This document shows positions 11,493 to 21,712 of a DNA stretch of 64,000 bases, piece by piece. A program made the position numbers and the translations under genes. Position 1 is the stretch's first letter, and each line of letters opens with the position of its first letter. Under the pieces are notes generated by a model. The model was given only the letters and a program-made list of their open reading frames with translations, made no database searches and had not been told where the DNA came from. This stretch comes from Fomes fomentarius (lineage: Eukaryota; Basidiomycota; Agaricomycetes; Polyporales; Polyporaceae), in the NCBI GenBank assembly GCA_022606135.1, contig JABYQN010000009.1, positions 645,001-709,000 on the forward strand, written 5' to 3'.

Positions 11493-12046
11493 TGATCAAC
11501 TCTGAACTTGTAAGGCGAGGAGCGACTGTAAGTCACAACAGAGAGAGATCTTCAGTCAGTGAGTGAACGACTATATTGCATAGTGAAGTACCTGTAAGTC
11601 ACAACAGAGAGAGACTACAAGTACTAAGTCAGTAAGAAGTAGTAGAGCATATGTAGGTAAGAGACTTACTCTTCAGTCAGTGAGCAAACGACTGAAGAGC
11701 AGAGGCGAAGAAGGGACTGCTTATATACATGAGGGATGAGTCCATGAGTCAGTGGATAAAGCAGTCACATGTAGCCATAAGACGATGAGTCAGAGTCCAT
11801 ATCGGTGTATGAGTCAGATACAGTCATAGCATGAGTCAGACATAAGGTCTAGAAGAGTCCAGTGCAGTGTAGAACGCACTGGTACGCACAGGAATGCACA
11901 GTAACCATATGGTCATGGGAAAGTACAGTAGGAGAACAAAGAAAACCATAAATGGTAAGTAGGAACACAGCCTATCTAATCATATGACCATAAACAAGTG
12001 TACACAACTCCGGTCCGAGCACAGCCGGTAGTCCGGAAGTTCAACA
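11493..12046 (-). repeat. 5' LTR of the Copia element (right on the + strand)
   Basis: 554 bp copy of 5599-6152. Being the 5' LTR in element orientation, it should hold the promoter; transcription would run toward lower coordinates. No confident TATA box was assigned. Confidence 0.95.
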
Positions 12047-12051
12047 TCTAA
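12047..12051. other. Right target-site duplication of the Copia element
   Basis: TCTAA, the partner of TCTAC at 5594-5598. Without the element the transposase frame would run from the 5597 side into 12052 and onward. Confidence 0.6.
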
Positions 12052-12377
12052 TAGGCGCACAGAGCTTGTGTGCAACTAACAATGTCCCTCACCATCCCCT
12101 GTCCCGCCATGCCACAAAAGCAGTATATAGTAGAGTAGCTGAGACCATGTATTGATTAATTGCAAAGCTTCATATTGCGCAGGTTCCCTGATTTCGAGTT
12201 ACAGGACTCACAAGGAAGCCAGATGCATATTCAGCTTGTGGGAATTTTGTCGAGGCATTCACATGGTATTCAGGCATTCTAGAACTTGGAAATAGTTGCG
12301 AGTACATGCATACATATGCCGGTAAGTTTTAAGGCCAGTGGGAGGGGAACAAGTCATAGAAATAGCCATAGACCAAA

Positions 12378-12500
12378 ATGTCTGAACTTGCCAAAATCAA
12401 TGTCTGAACTCTGAGTATCTGGGATGTCTGAACACATCTGAAAATGATATCTGTGATGTCTGATGGCATCTGAAAACTCTGTGTCAGACTTTGCAGACAT
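12378..12500. repeat. Short interspersed ATGTCTGA repeats
   Basis: ATGTCTGA occurs at 12378, 12400, 12424 and 12456, and CATCTGAAAA occurs twice between the last two; inverted forms (TCAGAC, GCAGACATC) follow at 12484-12500. Spacing is 22-32 bp. The rest of 12052-12546 shows no feature I can support. Confidence 0.6.
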
Positions 12501-12546
12501 CATGAGAATTACTGATGTTCAAAGGCCCCTATCATATATTTCCGAG

Positions 12547-13325
12547 TCAATCACTCACATTCGAGAAGCGCACTGAGAGAAAGTTCACCTCTGGTACTGT
12601 GTAAGTAGTATGAGCCTGAGGAGCATCCCTCCCCCAATCACTTGAAATACGCTCGCTGACATCACTGTATTGTCCCAGAATGAAAGGGGTGGACACTGGC
12701 ATGCCCATATTGCTGCGCCTCCATGTATCAAAGGCAGGTAATTCACTGTGCTGAGGCACTGTACTATCCTGCCAGTTGGAAGATCCAGGCCCAAATGGTG
12801 GATACATCCAGGGTGAGAATCGGAACATAGGAGGATCAGTGGGAGTATATCTTGGCTGGGGTGGTGGGTCCTGCCATGAGGAGCTTTCAAAACAGTAATC
12901 ACCGGTCGAAAATGGTATAGTAACCTGCTCGGGTGTGGTGCAGGAACTTTGTGATGCAAGGGAAATGGAATCCGGGGTTTCAACAAGTGGTGACTCGGAT
13001 GGGGGCATGAAATGTACTGTACAACCAGCAGAATTAGACATATTCTGGGGTTGCTGGTATCAAGCGGTGCTAGTTACTCACCGTGAGTTGGGTTGGCAGC
13101 AGTCGGGAATGCACCCGGTGGATGAGAAGGTAATTCCTCAAGCAGCGCTGAGCCGCCATTCAAACGAGTATTTGGTAACGAGCTAGGAGAATCTCTGAAG
13201 TGATGATCCGCACCTAGCCGTGGCAAAGCAGCATTCTTGGAATCACGGTGCGACTCTGCACTTTCGATAGGATCTGACAGATGACACCTTTCATTGGCCC
13301 CACGAATTTTCCAGGCACATGAATG
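12547..13325 (-). CDS. Uncharacterised Ser/Pro-rich protein (partial gene model)
   Basis: I do not recognise a family. Two stretches look coding on the minus strand: about 13325-13080, open but without a Met and containing ALPRLGADHHF and ELPSHPPGAFPTAANPTH, and 13041-12547, 164 codons beginning MSNSAGCTVHFMPPSES. Both are rich in Ser, Pro, Thr and Asn, as in disordered regulatory proteins. Good splice donors follow both (GTGAGT at about 13078 and GTGAGTG at about 12558), but I could not make the first exon join the second in frame. The gene may therefore be decayed or wrongly modelled. It lies between transposons and may itself be element-derived. Confidence 0.3.
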
Positions 13326-13330
13326 GTAAG

Positions 13331-13939
13331 GCGGCTTGAATTCTGATCCTAATATATGAGATTGTTTTCACATAAGGTAAAGAGAGATGACCGTTGTACC
13401 ATGTTGAGAGTGCATGCGTAGGAGTGCGGCCAGAGGGTTACAGGTAGGAGAGGGAGATATACGCCCCCTCTAGGTGACCTTCCATATATAAGGGTGCTTA
13501 CCGGTTGACACATGACAGCCACTCTCATGGGGAAACATCACCCATGCACTTTCTAATTGCACATCGACCAGCCAATGTCGAGGTCAGAAACGCCCACCGC
13601 TATTCTCATGTTAGAGAAACTGTTGTATGATGTTTGATTTAAATTGCAACATGGTGGTAGGAGGAGAAATGTGGTCACAACATGATGCTCTGCTCGAGTC
13701 ACCTCATGTTCCTGCGCTCGTGATGAAAGGAACAAAGATATGGAAGCAGAACATCTCTATATATGAAAGTATGTGAACGACTCGGAGGCTCAGTAGGAAT
13801 GATACGATCATGTGGCAAGCCAGCTTCACCAGCACAAACACTGTCGGGAGTCCTTAGGCTGAAAGAGCTGTGGTGAACAGCACGACGACTCCGTCACTGT
13901 GTGAGGCTATGGGTAGTAGGTCACGTTGAACCAGACGTA
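13331..13939. other. Intergenic, nothing recognised
   Basis: No coding frame of substance and no repeat noticed apart from the MITE that begins at its right edge. Confidence 0.5.
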
Positions 13940-14291
13940 CATCAGTACTTCCGGAAATTCCTTAATGAACTTCAGTCTTAATGGGCCTTATGACATGTCT
14001 GGGTGGCGGATACATCAGCGGATATCTATGACACCCCTTCATTGAAATTGCTCAAATTTGGTATGACTGTTTGTTGCTTCTAAACAAAGAATCCAACAAA
14101 CTTTCACATAGAACAAAACGGAAATGAATGTGCTATGCCCGAGCGCGAGTGAGCTGAGGAGGAGGTCATAGCAGCCACCGTGGCAGTGCAGAGGCGCCCA
14201 TGGGCTTACGGCCTTACACCATCCTTAGGCGTCAAAATAGCCCAATTAAGGACTATGAAGAACTATTAAGGAATTTCCACAAGTACTGATG
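13940..14291. mobile_element. Tc1/mariner-like MITE
   Basis: 352 bp with imperfect terminal inverted repeats of about 50 bp. The left end reads CATCAGTACTTCCGGAAATT, and the right end is the complement of CATCAGTACTTGTGGAAATT; both continue CCTTAAT. Each end is flanked by TA (13938-13939 and 14292-14293), the target duplication of the Tc1/mariner superfamily. No transposase frame is inside, so it is non-autonomous. The superfamily is inferred from the TA duplication and TIR; no autonomous parent is in the window. Confidence 0.75.
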
Positions 14292-14456
14292 TATCCGTCG
14301 AAGACCTTGTTGGATGAGAGCTGCTCTATCAAAATCTTGCAAAGAGCACTAAGACTGGCTGTCTGTGGCAAGATAGGCCTGTGATCAATTGGCAATGCAA
14401 TTTGGGGCTATATGACGACAGCAGCGCCTGGGTCTTGAGTTGGTGTGAGCCGTACA

Positions 14457-14821
14457 TCAGGAAAATGACATATGCTTGGGGGCTACTTGGGACCAAGTAC
14501 CCTCTACTTGTCAAAAGTGAAGTGTACTTGGGGCCAAGTAGGACAGCTTATTCACAAGTAGACTCTCAAGCTTGTCCCAAGTAAAGATGGATGGTGATAC
14601 TTATATCATTCAGGAACACAACTATCCTATGATACACATAAATATCACAGTGCATACCTAAAGCCTGAGTGATATGAGTATCACCATCCATCTTTACTTG
14701 GGACAAGCTTGTGAGTCTACTTGTGAATAAGCTGTCCTACTTGGCCCCAAGTACACTTCACTTTTGACAAGTAGAGGGTACTTGGTCCCAAGTAGCCCCC
14801 AAGCATATGTCATTTTTCTGA
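14457..14821. mobile_element. Foldback element: 365 bp near-perfect inverted repeat
   Basis: Arms 14457-14614 and 14664-14821, about 158 bp each, are complementary with only about three mismatches around a 49 bp loop. Both arms translate to the same meaningless frame. Each arm holds smaller palindromes (ACTTGGGACCAAGT, ACTTGGGGCCAAGT). No target duplication is visible, so it may be a MITE, a foldback element or a locally formed inverted duplication. A transcript would form a long hairpin. Confidence 0.8.
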
Positions 14822-15312
14822 GAGCAGAAGGATGGCAAGAGAGACAGGTGATTGTGTGAAAAACACAGAAGACAATTGCAAGAGAAGGGGAGGGGCAAGG
14901 AGGGAAGTGCTGCAGGAGTGCAACATCAGGAAAGGTACCTATCTCATTAGGGCTATGTAGGGCCAATTATATCCAACTTTTATCTCTATCTTGTGGAGCT
15001 TGAAGACCATGCAGATACTAAGAGATGATTGGCATATATGCATAACTCACACTGAGTGCTCTATATGTGATATTTCATAATGGATTAGAACATGTCATAT
15101 ACATGGCTTAAAGGCCTAATAACACCTGACCAAGTTGGATGGTGAAACAGGGGACAGATCAGATTGATGGATTTACTATATGACAGACATAGGTATGACA
15201 CAATAGTAAGGCATGACTTTCACAGTCAGACTCCCTACAAGATTTTCTCACAGTCCAGCCAAGGGGCCTAGAAGGGTATATATAATCTGTGTTGCCTTAT
15301 ATGCCAAAGGGA
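14822..15312. other. Intergenic, nothing recognised
   Basis: AT-rich DNA without a credible coding frame or repeat. Confidence 0.5.
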
Positions 15313-15420
15313 AAGTGGTGTAGTGGTTGTAGTGTTTGAGAATGACCTGTACAACTTGTTTAGTGTTTCAGCAGGTCACTACTTCAATTCTGGAGATGGG
15401 CAAGTTAGAAGATTTTGTTT
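15313..15420 (+). repeat. Possible tRNA-derived SINE-like sequence
   Basis: TGGTGTAGTGG at 15316-15326 fits the RNA polymerase III A box of tRNA genes. About 55 bp on, ACTTCAATTCT resembles a degenerate B box, and a T-rich tract follows. No full cloverleaf can be folded with confidence. It could be a decayed tRNA pseudogene, a SINE head or chance. Confidence 0.3.
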
Positions 15421-15575
15421 CTTCCAATTTCTGCCCTCTTCACATTAGAACACCAGTCATGTCTAGATTCTCATGACCTCATAATAGACCAACAAAATCT
15501 CACAAACTATACACAGAATGAGTGAGTATGCTTATTGAGCATCTTGTGAAACATCTTGGGTATCACTTATCTCTC

Positions 15576-15715
15576 TACTTGTGGGACTTGGCCAAGCCAC
15601 TACACTTGGGCCAAGAGATGGACCTAGCTTGGGCAAGTAAATGTACTTGTCTCCAAGTAAGTGAACTTATGCTACTTATTGTACTTAGACTACTTGGCCA
15701 AGTAGGCCAAGTAGG
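15576..15715. repeat. Patch of CCAAGT/ACTTGG palindromes
   Basis: At least six partial palindromes of the type ACTTGG-CCAAGT occur in 140 bp, including ACTTGGCCAAG and ACTTGGCCAAGTAGG. The same core builds the arms of the foldback element at 14457-14821, so this may be a degenerate relative. Confidence 0.5.
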
Positions 15716-15731
15716 AATGACACATTCCTGA

Positions 15732-16753
15732 TGTAGTAGGGGTAGAAAATTATGAATCACATTGATTCCACCTGAAGAAGACTCAGGCTCTAGCCGAGTA
15801 TGGGAAGAGATTCGAGCCATTGTCCCGGACGTCATGCGGGTATGCCGCTTCCTATCGCTGCATCAGCAGTGGGATTTCGGAAGTGGCTGAGTCGTACACT
15901 AGCAGGAAGAAGCGTTGGACGAAGCGCTATGGTGCACACCGGGGCCTCCCGTCAATTCTCGCCTTCGACCATCCAAGCAAGCAGATTGTTCCGGCTGTAG
16001 AGGGCGCACTGAACGCCTGTGTGTCGGCGCCGCCGCTGCGTACAGTTGGTCAAACACGTAAGTAGAGTTCGTATTACTATGATCTTGCGCAACAGTGACG
16101 CCACGTGACTGTGTCACTGCCGCGGCGGTTCCGCCGTCCAGCGCGAGCTGCCACCGGTGGTGTCTTCACCGGGTCTTAACTTCATGGATGCCGCCAGAGT
16201 ACCGCATATGTACTCAGAATTATCCTGAGATCGCACTGGCGAGATAGCTCCCAGTGGCAGTGAGGTAGCCCTTGATACGATTCCCTCGTCCTCCACATTG
16301 ACCTGTGAGTAGTACAAGTTAGACGAACCATTGGGAATGAACCAGTGGCAGAACTGCTGGCAATTCCTCGTCGTCACAGATTACAATTGGCTATTCCACA
16401 TGTGCACACTCTTGCTTTACGAATTCCTAAGGCGAGCACGAGCGGGTTGTTACCCGTGCCTGCCGCGCCGTATGGCGAGACTTCAGTACGTCCGGTCCTC
16501 TATCTTATATTCCACTCAGAGACGGAACCACTCTAACTACTCTCGTGGATCGCACTGGCAGTGAATGCCAACCGGGAGTACTCTGACAAGGTCATATCAG
16601 ATGTCCCACTAGAATCCACAATGCGTAGTCACACAGCAATAACTTATTCTTGGTCGGCCGGCTGTGGAACCGAATGGAATGTATATGTACATCATCTTGC
16701 AGACCTTCCCCACTCCCGAGTCTCTCTCTTTCATCCACAAGAAACAACGGTCC
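15732..16753. other. Intergenic, nothing recognised
   Basis: About 1 kb between the repeat region and the oxidoreductase cluster. Frames present are short and unlike known proteins. Confidence 0.5.
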
Positions 16754-18251
16754 TCACTGATCGGCGATCTTGATAAGGAGCTTACCAACCGTTTTTCCAC
16801 CCGTAAGATCCTTCTGCGCCTGCTGGACACCCTCGGCACTGAACAGGTACTCGCCGTGGATGTTGATCTTCAGCGTGCCGTCAGTGATCAGTTTCCACAG
16901 CTGGGCGCTGTACACACGGCCTTCTTCCGGCGTGTACATGTAGTTATTGACGCTATGAATCCAGCGACGGGAATCAGTCCAAGCACGAAGCAAGGGCGTA
17001 AAAGGAAATGCCATACGTGGGGCGAACCAGCCGGACATTCTTCTCTACAAGCTTCAGTGGCGGGAAGGGCGGTACGGCCCCTGAGGCGTTCCCGATAGAC
17101 ACGAGCGTGCCCTTCCGGCGAATCACCTTGAAGTCCAACTCGAACCTACATCCCAGCCCATCCTGGCATCAGCGTCCCTCTTTGCGAGAGGGAAGGGAGA
17201 GAAACTCACGTATCCTTCCCGACGCCGTCGAAAATAGCATGCACGCCCTCGCCGTTCGTAAGCTCCAGCACACGCTGCACCGTGTCTTCCTGGGTGTACA
17301 AGATGACGTGGTCTGCGCCGTGTGCTTTGGCAATGGCAGCCTTCTCAGGCGTGCTCGTCGTGCCAATGACCGTGGCGCCGCGCGCCTTGATGAGTTGCGT
17401 GAAGATGAGTCCGAGTCCGCCCGCGACGGTGTGTACGAGGATGATGTCGCCCTTCTGCACGTTGTATGCCTCGGTGACGAAGGTGAGCGCGGTCGCGCCT
17501 GATAGTTTGCGTTTGTATCAGAATCAGTGTCAGATCGGCATTTGAGCAGGAAGCCTATGCAGCACGTCCATGCGGACACTCTGTACTCACCCTGAGTTAA
17601 AGAAGCAGCAGCGGTGCGCGTCGAGAGGCTCTCAGGGAGAGTATATGCGTTTTTCCAGGGGACAGTGACGTATTCTGCGTATGTTCCCAGTCCATACTGT
17701 CGCGTTCAAGTGTTGTCAGCTTGGAAATTACATTCCGTGGCCAGTGCGGTGTCATGATGGGGTGATAGTAATAGGACATACCAATGCGACCTTTCCGCCG
17801 ATCTTGAACCCGCGCAGCTTGTACTCTTCGTCCGCGAGCACCTTCTCGTCCGTCGGGAGCGCAACGATCTCGCCTGCGGCCTCCGTCCCCAGGGGGTGGG
17901 GGAAGGACGCAATGGGGTAGAGGCCATTCCTGCAGCATGGGGAGTCATTAGATGCGCATTCGCAGGACTGATAGAATCTGCACTGGTGAGCAGGCACAAA
18001 GTGTGCTCACCTGAAGTATGTATCGAGGAAGTTCACTCCGCCATAGTGGACCTAGTATAGAGCCGTATCAGCACGTTGAGATCATTCAGAGAACTCGAGG
18101 TTCACTCGAGGCATCACAGCCGTCCGAGTCGTACCTTGACGAGGACATTACCGGGTGCATTCAGGGGGAGGGGAAGCTCGAGCTTTTCGATGACGTTGAA
18201 ATCGCCCGTCTTGTAAATCCCGATCGCCTGAATCTTCGCTGGCAAGGACAT
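16754..18251 (-). CDS. Quinone oxidoreductase-like protein, copy A
   Basis: NADPH:quinone oxidoreductase of the medium-chain dehydrogenase superfamily, the zinc-less zeta-crystallin type. Such enzymes reduce quinones using NADPH, usually in the cytosol. Seven exons fit with consistent phases: 18251-18135, 18051-18011, 17929-17782, 17696-17591, 17498-17210, 17145-17017, 16952-16754; they sum to 1029 nt, or 342 residues, normal for the family. Visible motifs are VHYGGVNF near residue 40, LGTEAAGEIV, the nucleotide-binding loop VHTVAGGLGLIF and YTPEEGRVY near the end. No zinc ligands are seen. The start MSLPAKIQAIGI is shared with copy C. It is the first of three tandem copies in the same orientation; the central exon protein is identical to copy C, implying recent duplication or gene conversion. 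Confidence 0.93.
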
Positions 18252-18545
18252 CTTGCTTGCAAATGTTCGTGTTCGATGCAGTCGCGCGGCGGAGTCTAGG
18301 AGCTCGAGGACGGAGGCTTGCTGTCAATATCGATGGGAGCGCAAGGGAACGTTAGCGTTCGCGTTCACACCAGTCGCCTGAGGCAGTAGTCGCGATCTGA
18401 GGCTCTGAGCAAAGGCCCAGGGCAGCGCATCACACACACATATATATGCGCAACCTACAGCTCGTACGGTCGGGCGATCTGGATGTCAACTGAGGCCGCT
18501 ATTGCGCGTTGCAAGTGCGTGACTAAGCAATGATGACCAGCTGCC
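18252..18545 (-). promoter_or_regulatory. Upstream region of copy A, duplicated with the gene
   Basis: Shares long blocks with 21440-21712 upstream of copy C, for example GGACGGAGGCTTGCTGTC and ATTGCGCGTTGCAAGTG. A TATA-like ACATATATATG lies near 18437-18450. Copies A and C thus probably keep similar regulation. Confidence 0.6.
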
Positions 18546-18784
18546 GGTAACCGCACGAATGCCGCACAGACGCGAGTGCTGATCGTCTGAGCGACCCACT
18601 CAGGACCCACCCAGTCTCCGACGAATTTGGATATGGATACAATCCGTCGTTGGATGTGCAGAGTGGCATGCTGCACCATCAGTTGGAACTTGGATACCCA
18701 CATAGCTCCGAATCCTTCAGTCTACTCAATATTGCGTCGCACCTCATCAATGTTGCCTTCTTTGGTTGCAAAGCTTACGCTCCA

Positions 18785-19204
18785 GGATACGATCACGCCT
18801 TCTGCCTCCACCCCGATGGCATAAGGGAAGGACTTGATCGGGTAGGACTTGATTGGGTAAAGACCTTTCCTGCAAATGCGAGGACAGAGGTGGTGGTGGT
18901 GAGCACAACCTGAGGTCTACTTGATACACTCGGAAAACGACGACCTGAACACACTTACCTATAGTACGTATCTACGAAGGTCACGCCTCCGTAGTGGACC
19001 TGCGTGCGCAAAAAGTGAATTCAAACGACGCAGATATGATGGCCGCTTCCACAATGGCACACGCGAGCCGGTAACATGTCGACGCACCTTGACGAGAACG
19101 TTCCCAGGTGCGTTCTGGGGAAAAGGCAGCTCCAACTTCTCGATGACATCGAAATCGCCCGCCTTGTTGATCGCGATTGCATGGATCGTTTCAGGCAAAG
19201 ACAT
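18785..19204 (-). pseudogene. Truncated quinone oxidoreductase, copy B
   Basis: Exon 1 (19204-19088, start MSLPETIHAIAI), exon 2 (18999-18959, VHYGGVTFVDTYY) and the start of exon 3 (from 18869) match copies A and C, with the same exon sizes (117 and 41 nt) and intact splice sites. Exon 3 diverges after about 28 codons, following a small repeat (YPIKSYPIKSFPY), and nothing of the nucleotide-binding half follows. It is a partial third copy between the two intact genes and cannot encode an active enzyme. Confidence 0.85.
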
Positions 19205-19457
19205 GTTTGCCTTCGCATTTGGCTGGCTGGTTACTGGTAGTAGCCAACGTGAGCGCGCACGTTGCAGTATTAATCACGAGGTGTTGACTGATGATGAGCT
19301 CGAGAACGAGTCGACAAGAGGATCGAGACTGATAGAAAAGAAGGTTGGGAGGGCGAGAAATCCATTCGCAGTCTACAGAGGGATCAGCACTGAGAGTCGC
19401 GATCGAAGCAAGGGATGCAGCGTATACACATACAACCCATTATACGTCCCATTCGAG

Positions 19458-19576
19458 ATGGATGTCCGCGTCATTGCGCAGCTCGTGGCAAGTTACTCAA
19501 CGAAAGTGACGAGTGTCGCCGTGCTTGGGCTCCTACTGACAGTGCTGGTAGCGGAGATTGTACAATGGCGAAGGGG
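19458..19576 (+). other. Possible orphan first exon with a membrane anchor
   Basis: A + strand frame MDVRVIAQL... with the hydrophobic stretch VAVLGLLLTVLVAEIV runs to a GTGAGT donor at 19577. Its 5' half aligns with DNA upstream of copies A and C (ATTGCGC..., GTGACGAGYGTCGCCGTGC). It could be the first exon of a gene once divergent from the oxidoreductase, left behind after duplication. No following exon was found. Confidence 0.3.
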
Positions 19577-19620
19577 GTGAGTAAGCCATGGTATTTCAGA
19601 CCGCTTTCGCAAGCATGGGG

Positions 19621-19854
19621 TCATCGGAAGTACTTCCCAGGTGCAGGCCTGCGAAGGATAGAAGCGCCCTGATCTTCTTGATTCTTGAGCTTGAGCAACT
19701 GCGCGATGTACCGTGACACTGAGGACCAAAGATGCATGTGTGCATAACGGGTACGCATGGGAAACGTGAGTAACTTGAATAGCATGGCACTCGGACTAGT
19801 CGGGCGGTACACCAACGTCGCAAGAAAGACGGCCAAACCGCAGAATTGATACAA
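19621..19854 (-). other. Possible exon of an unknown protein
   Basis: A 77-codon minus-strand frame with credible composition (FCGLAVFLATLVYRP, RYAHMHLWSSVSRYIAQLLK). No family recognised and no joining exons found. It may be a gene remnant lying between oxidoreductase copies B and C. Confidence 0.25.
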
Positions 19855-19920
19855 GATCGTACAGACACCCCAAACCTTTGACTCGGCTTCTGAATTTCTC
19901 TTCTCTCGTAGTTGAGATCA

Positions 19921-21439
19921 TCACGGTTCCGCGATCTTTATGAGAAGCTTGCCCACCGTCTTGCCCCCAGTGAGGTCCTTCTGCGCCTGCTGGACACCCT
20001 CGGCACTGAACGGGTACTCGCCGTGGATGTTGATCTTCAGCGTGCCGTCAGTGATCAGTTTCCACAGCTGGGCGCTGTACACACGGCCTTCTTCCGGCGT
20101 GTAGACGTAGTTATTCAGGCTACAAGTCCAACGACGACAATCAGTAGAGGGACGAAAAAAGGGCGGAAAAGGAAATGCTATACGTGGGGCGAAGCAGCCG
20201 GACGTTCTTCTCTACAAGCTTCAGTGGCGGGAAGGGCGGTACGGCCCCTGAGGCGTTCCCGACAGACACGAGCGTGCCCTTCCGGCGTATCACCTTGAAG
20301 TCCAACTCAAACCTACACCCCAGCGGTATCAGCGTCCCCGGTCTTTGCGCTCAAGACTCAGGGCATTTTACTCACGTATCCTTGCCGACGCCGTCGAAAA
20401 TAGCATGCACACCCTCGCCATTCGTGAGCTCCAGCACACGCTGCACCGTGTCTTCCTGGGTGTACAAAATGACGTGGTCTGCGCCGTGCGCTTTCGCAAT
20501 GGCGGCCTTCTCAGGCGTGCTCGTCGTGCCAATGACCGTGGCGCCGCGCGCCTTGATGAGTTGCGTGAAGATGAGTCCGAGTCCGCCCGCGACGGTGTGT
20601 ACGAGGATGATGTCGCCCTTCTGCACGTTGTATGCCTCGGTGACGAAGGTGAGCGCGGTCGCGCCTGATAGTTTGCGTTTGTATCAGAATCAGTGCCAGA
20701 TCGGCGTTGGAACAGGGATGCAGTGCTGCACAGGCGTGCAGCCACTCTGAACTCACCCTGCGTCAAGGAAGCAGCAGCGGTGCGCGTTGAGAGGCTCTCG
20801 GGGAGAGTATACGCGTTTTTCCAGGGGATGGTGACGTATTCCGAGAATGCTCCCGGTCCATACTGTCGCGTTCAAGTGCCATTGTCAGCTTGGGAGACTT
20901 ACATTCCGTGGCCAGTGCAGTGTCATGATGGGAGTGATAGTACTAGGACATACCACTGCGACCTTTCCGCCGATCTTGAACCCGCGCAACTTGTACTCTT
21001 CGTCCGCGAGCACCTTATCGTCCGTCGGAAGCGCGACAATCTCGCCTGCGGCCTCCGTCCCCAGGGGTCGGGGGAAGGACGGAATGGGGTAGAGACCTTT
21101 CCTGCAGCGTGTGGAGTCGTTAGATGCGCATTCGCAGGACTGATAGAACTTCTGCACTTGTGAGCAGGCGCAAAGTGTGCTCACCTGTAGTATGTATCGA
21201 TGAAGTTCACCCCGCCATAGTGGACCTATACGCATAGTATAGAACCGCATCAGCACGTTGATACCATTCCGAGAGCTCGAGGTTCATTCGAAGCATCCGC
21301 TGTGTCTGTCTCGGAGTCGTACCTTGACGAGGACATTGCCAGGTGCATTCTGGGGGAGGGGTAGCTCGAGCTTTTCGATGACGTCGAAATCACCCGTCTT
21401 GTTGATCCCGATCGCCTGGATCTTCGCCGGCAAGGACAT
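19921..21439 (-). CDS. Quinone oxidoreductase-like protein, copy C
   Basis: Same zinc-less quinone oxidoreductase as copy A. Exons 21439-21323, 21225-21185, 21101-20954, 20862-20757, 20664-20376, 20312-20184 and 20119-19921 have exactly the sizes of copy A and total 1029 nt, or 342 residues, ending KIAEP. The nucleotide-binding loop VHTVAGGLGLIF and the long stretch around it are identical to copy A; other exons and the introns differ modestly. Intact by inspection. Substrate cannot be told from the sequence; in fungi such genes are often induced by quinones or oxidative stress, which is family knowledge and not shown here. Confidence 0.93.
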
Positions 21440-21712
21440 CTTAGTTGCGAATGTTCGTGTTCGAGGCAGTCGCGGGGCGGAGTCTAGGAGTTCGAGGACG
21501 GAGGCTTGCTGTCGATATCGATGGGAGCGTAAGACTCGGAGAACGTTGGCGTTCGCGTTCACACCAGTCGCACTGGGCACTAGTCGCGGTCTGAGCAAAG
21601 GGCAGCGCAGCATATATGCGCGACCTACAGCTCGTAAGGCCGGGCGATCTGGACGACAACTGAGGCCATTATTGCGCGTTGCAAGTGACTAAGCAATGGT
21701 GACGAGCGTCGC
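21440..21712 (-). promoter_or_regulatory. Upstream region of copy C, duplicated
   Basis: Homologous to 18252-18545. It carries a TATA-like GCATATATGCG near 21610. The end nearest 21712 also resembles the orphan exon at 19458-19576. Confidence 0.55.

Larger units (their letters stand above)
5599..12046 (-). mobile_element. Ty1/Copia LTR retrotransposon, full length, inserted in the Plavaka 3' end
   Basis: A 6448 bp element with two 554 bp LTRs beginning TG and ending CA. In element order (minus strand) it has 5' LTR, a primer site, a long leader/N-terminal region, gag, protease, integrase, reverse transcriptase, RNase H, a short polypurine tract and 3' LTR. The order PR-IN-RT-RH is diagnostic of Copia. 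The flanking five bases TCTAC and TCTAA are probably the target duplication with one mismatch. The two LTRs differ at nine sites, about 98.4 % identity, so insertion is fairly recent. Three in-frame stops and one upstream frame change mean it can move only with proteins supplied by another copy. Confidence 0.95.
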
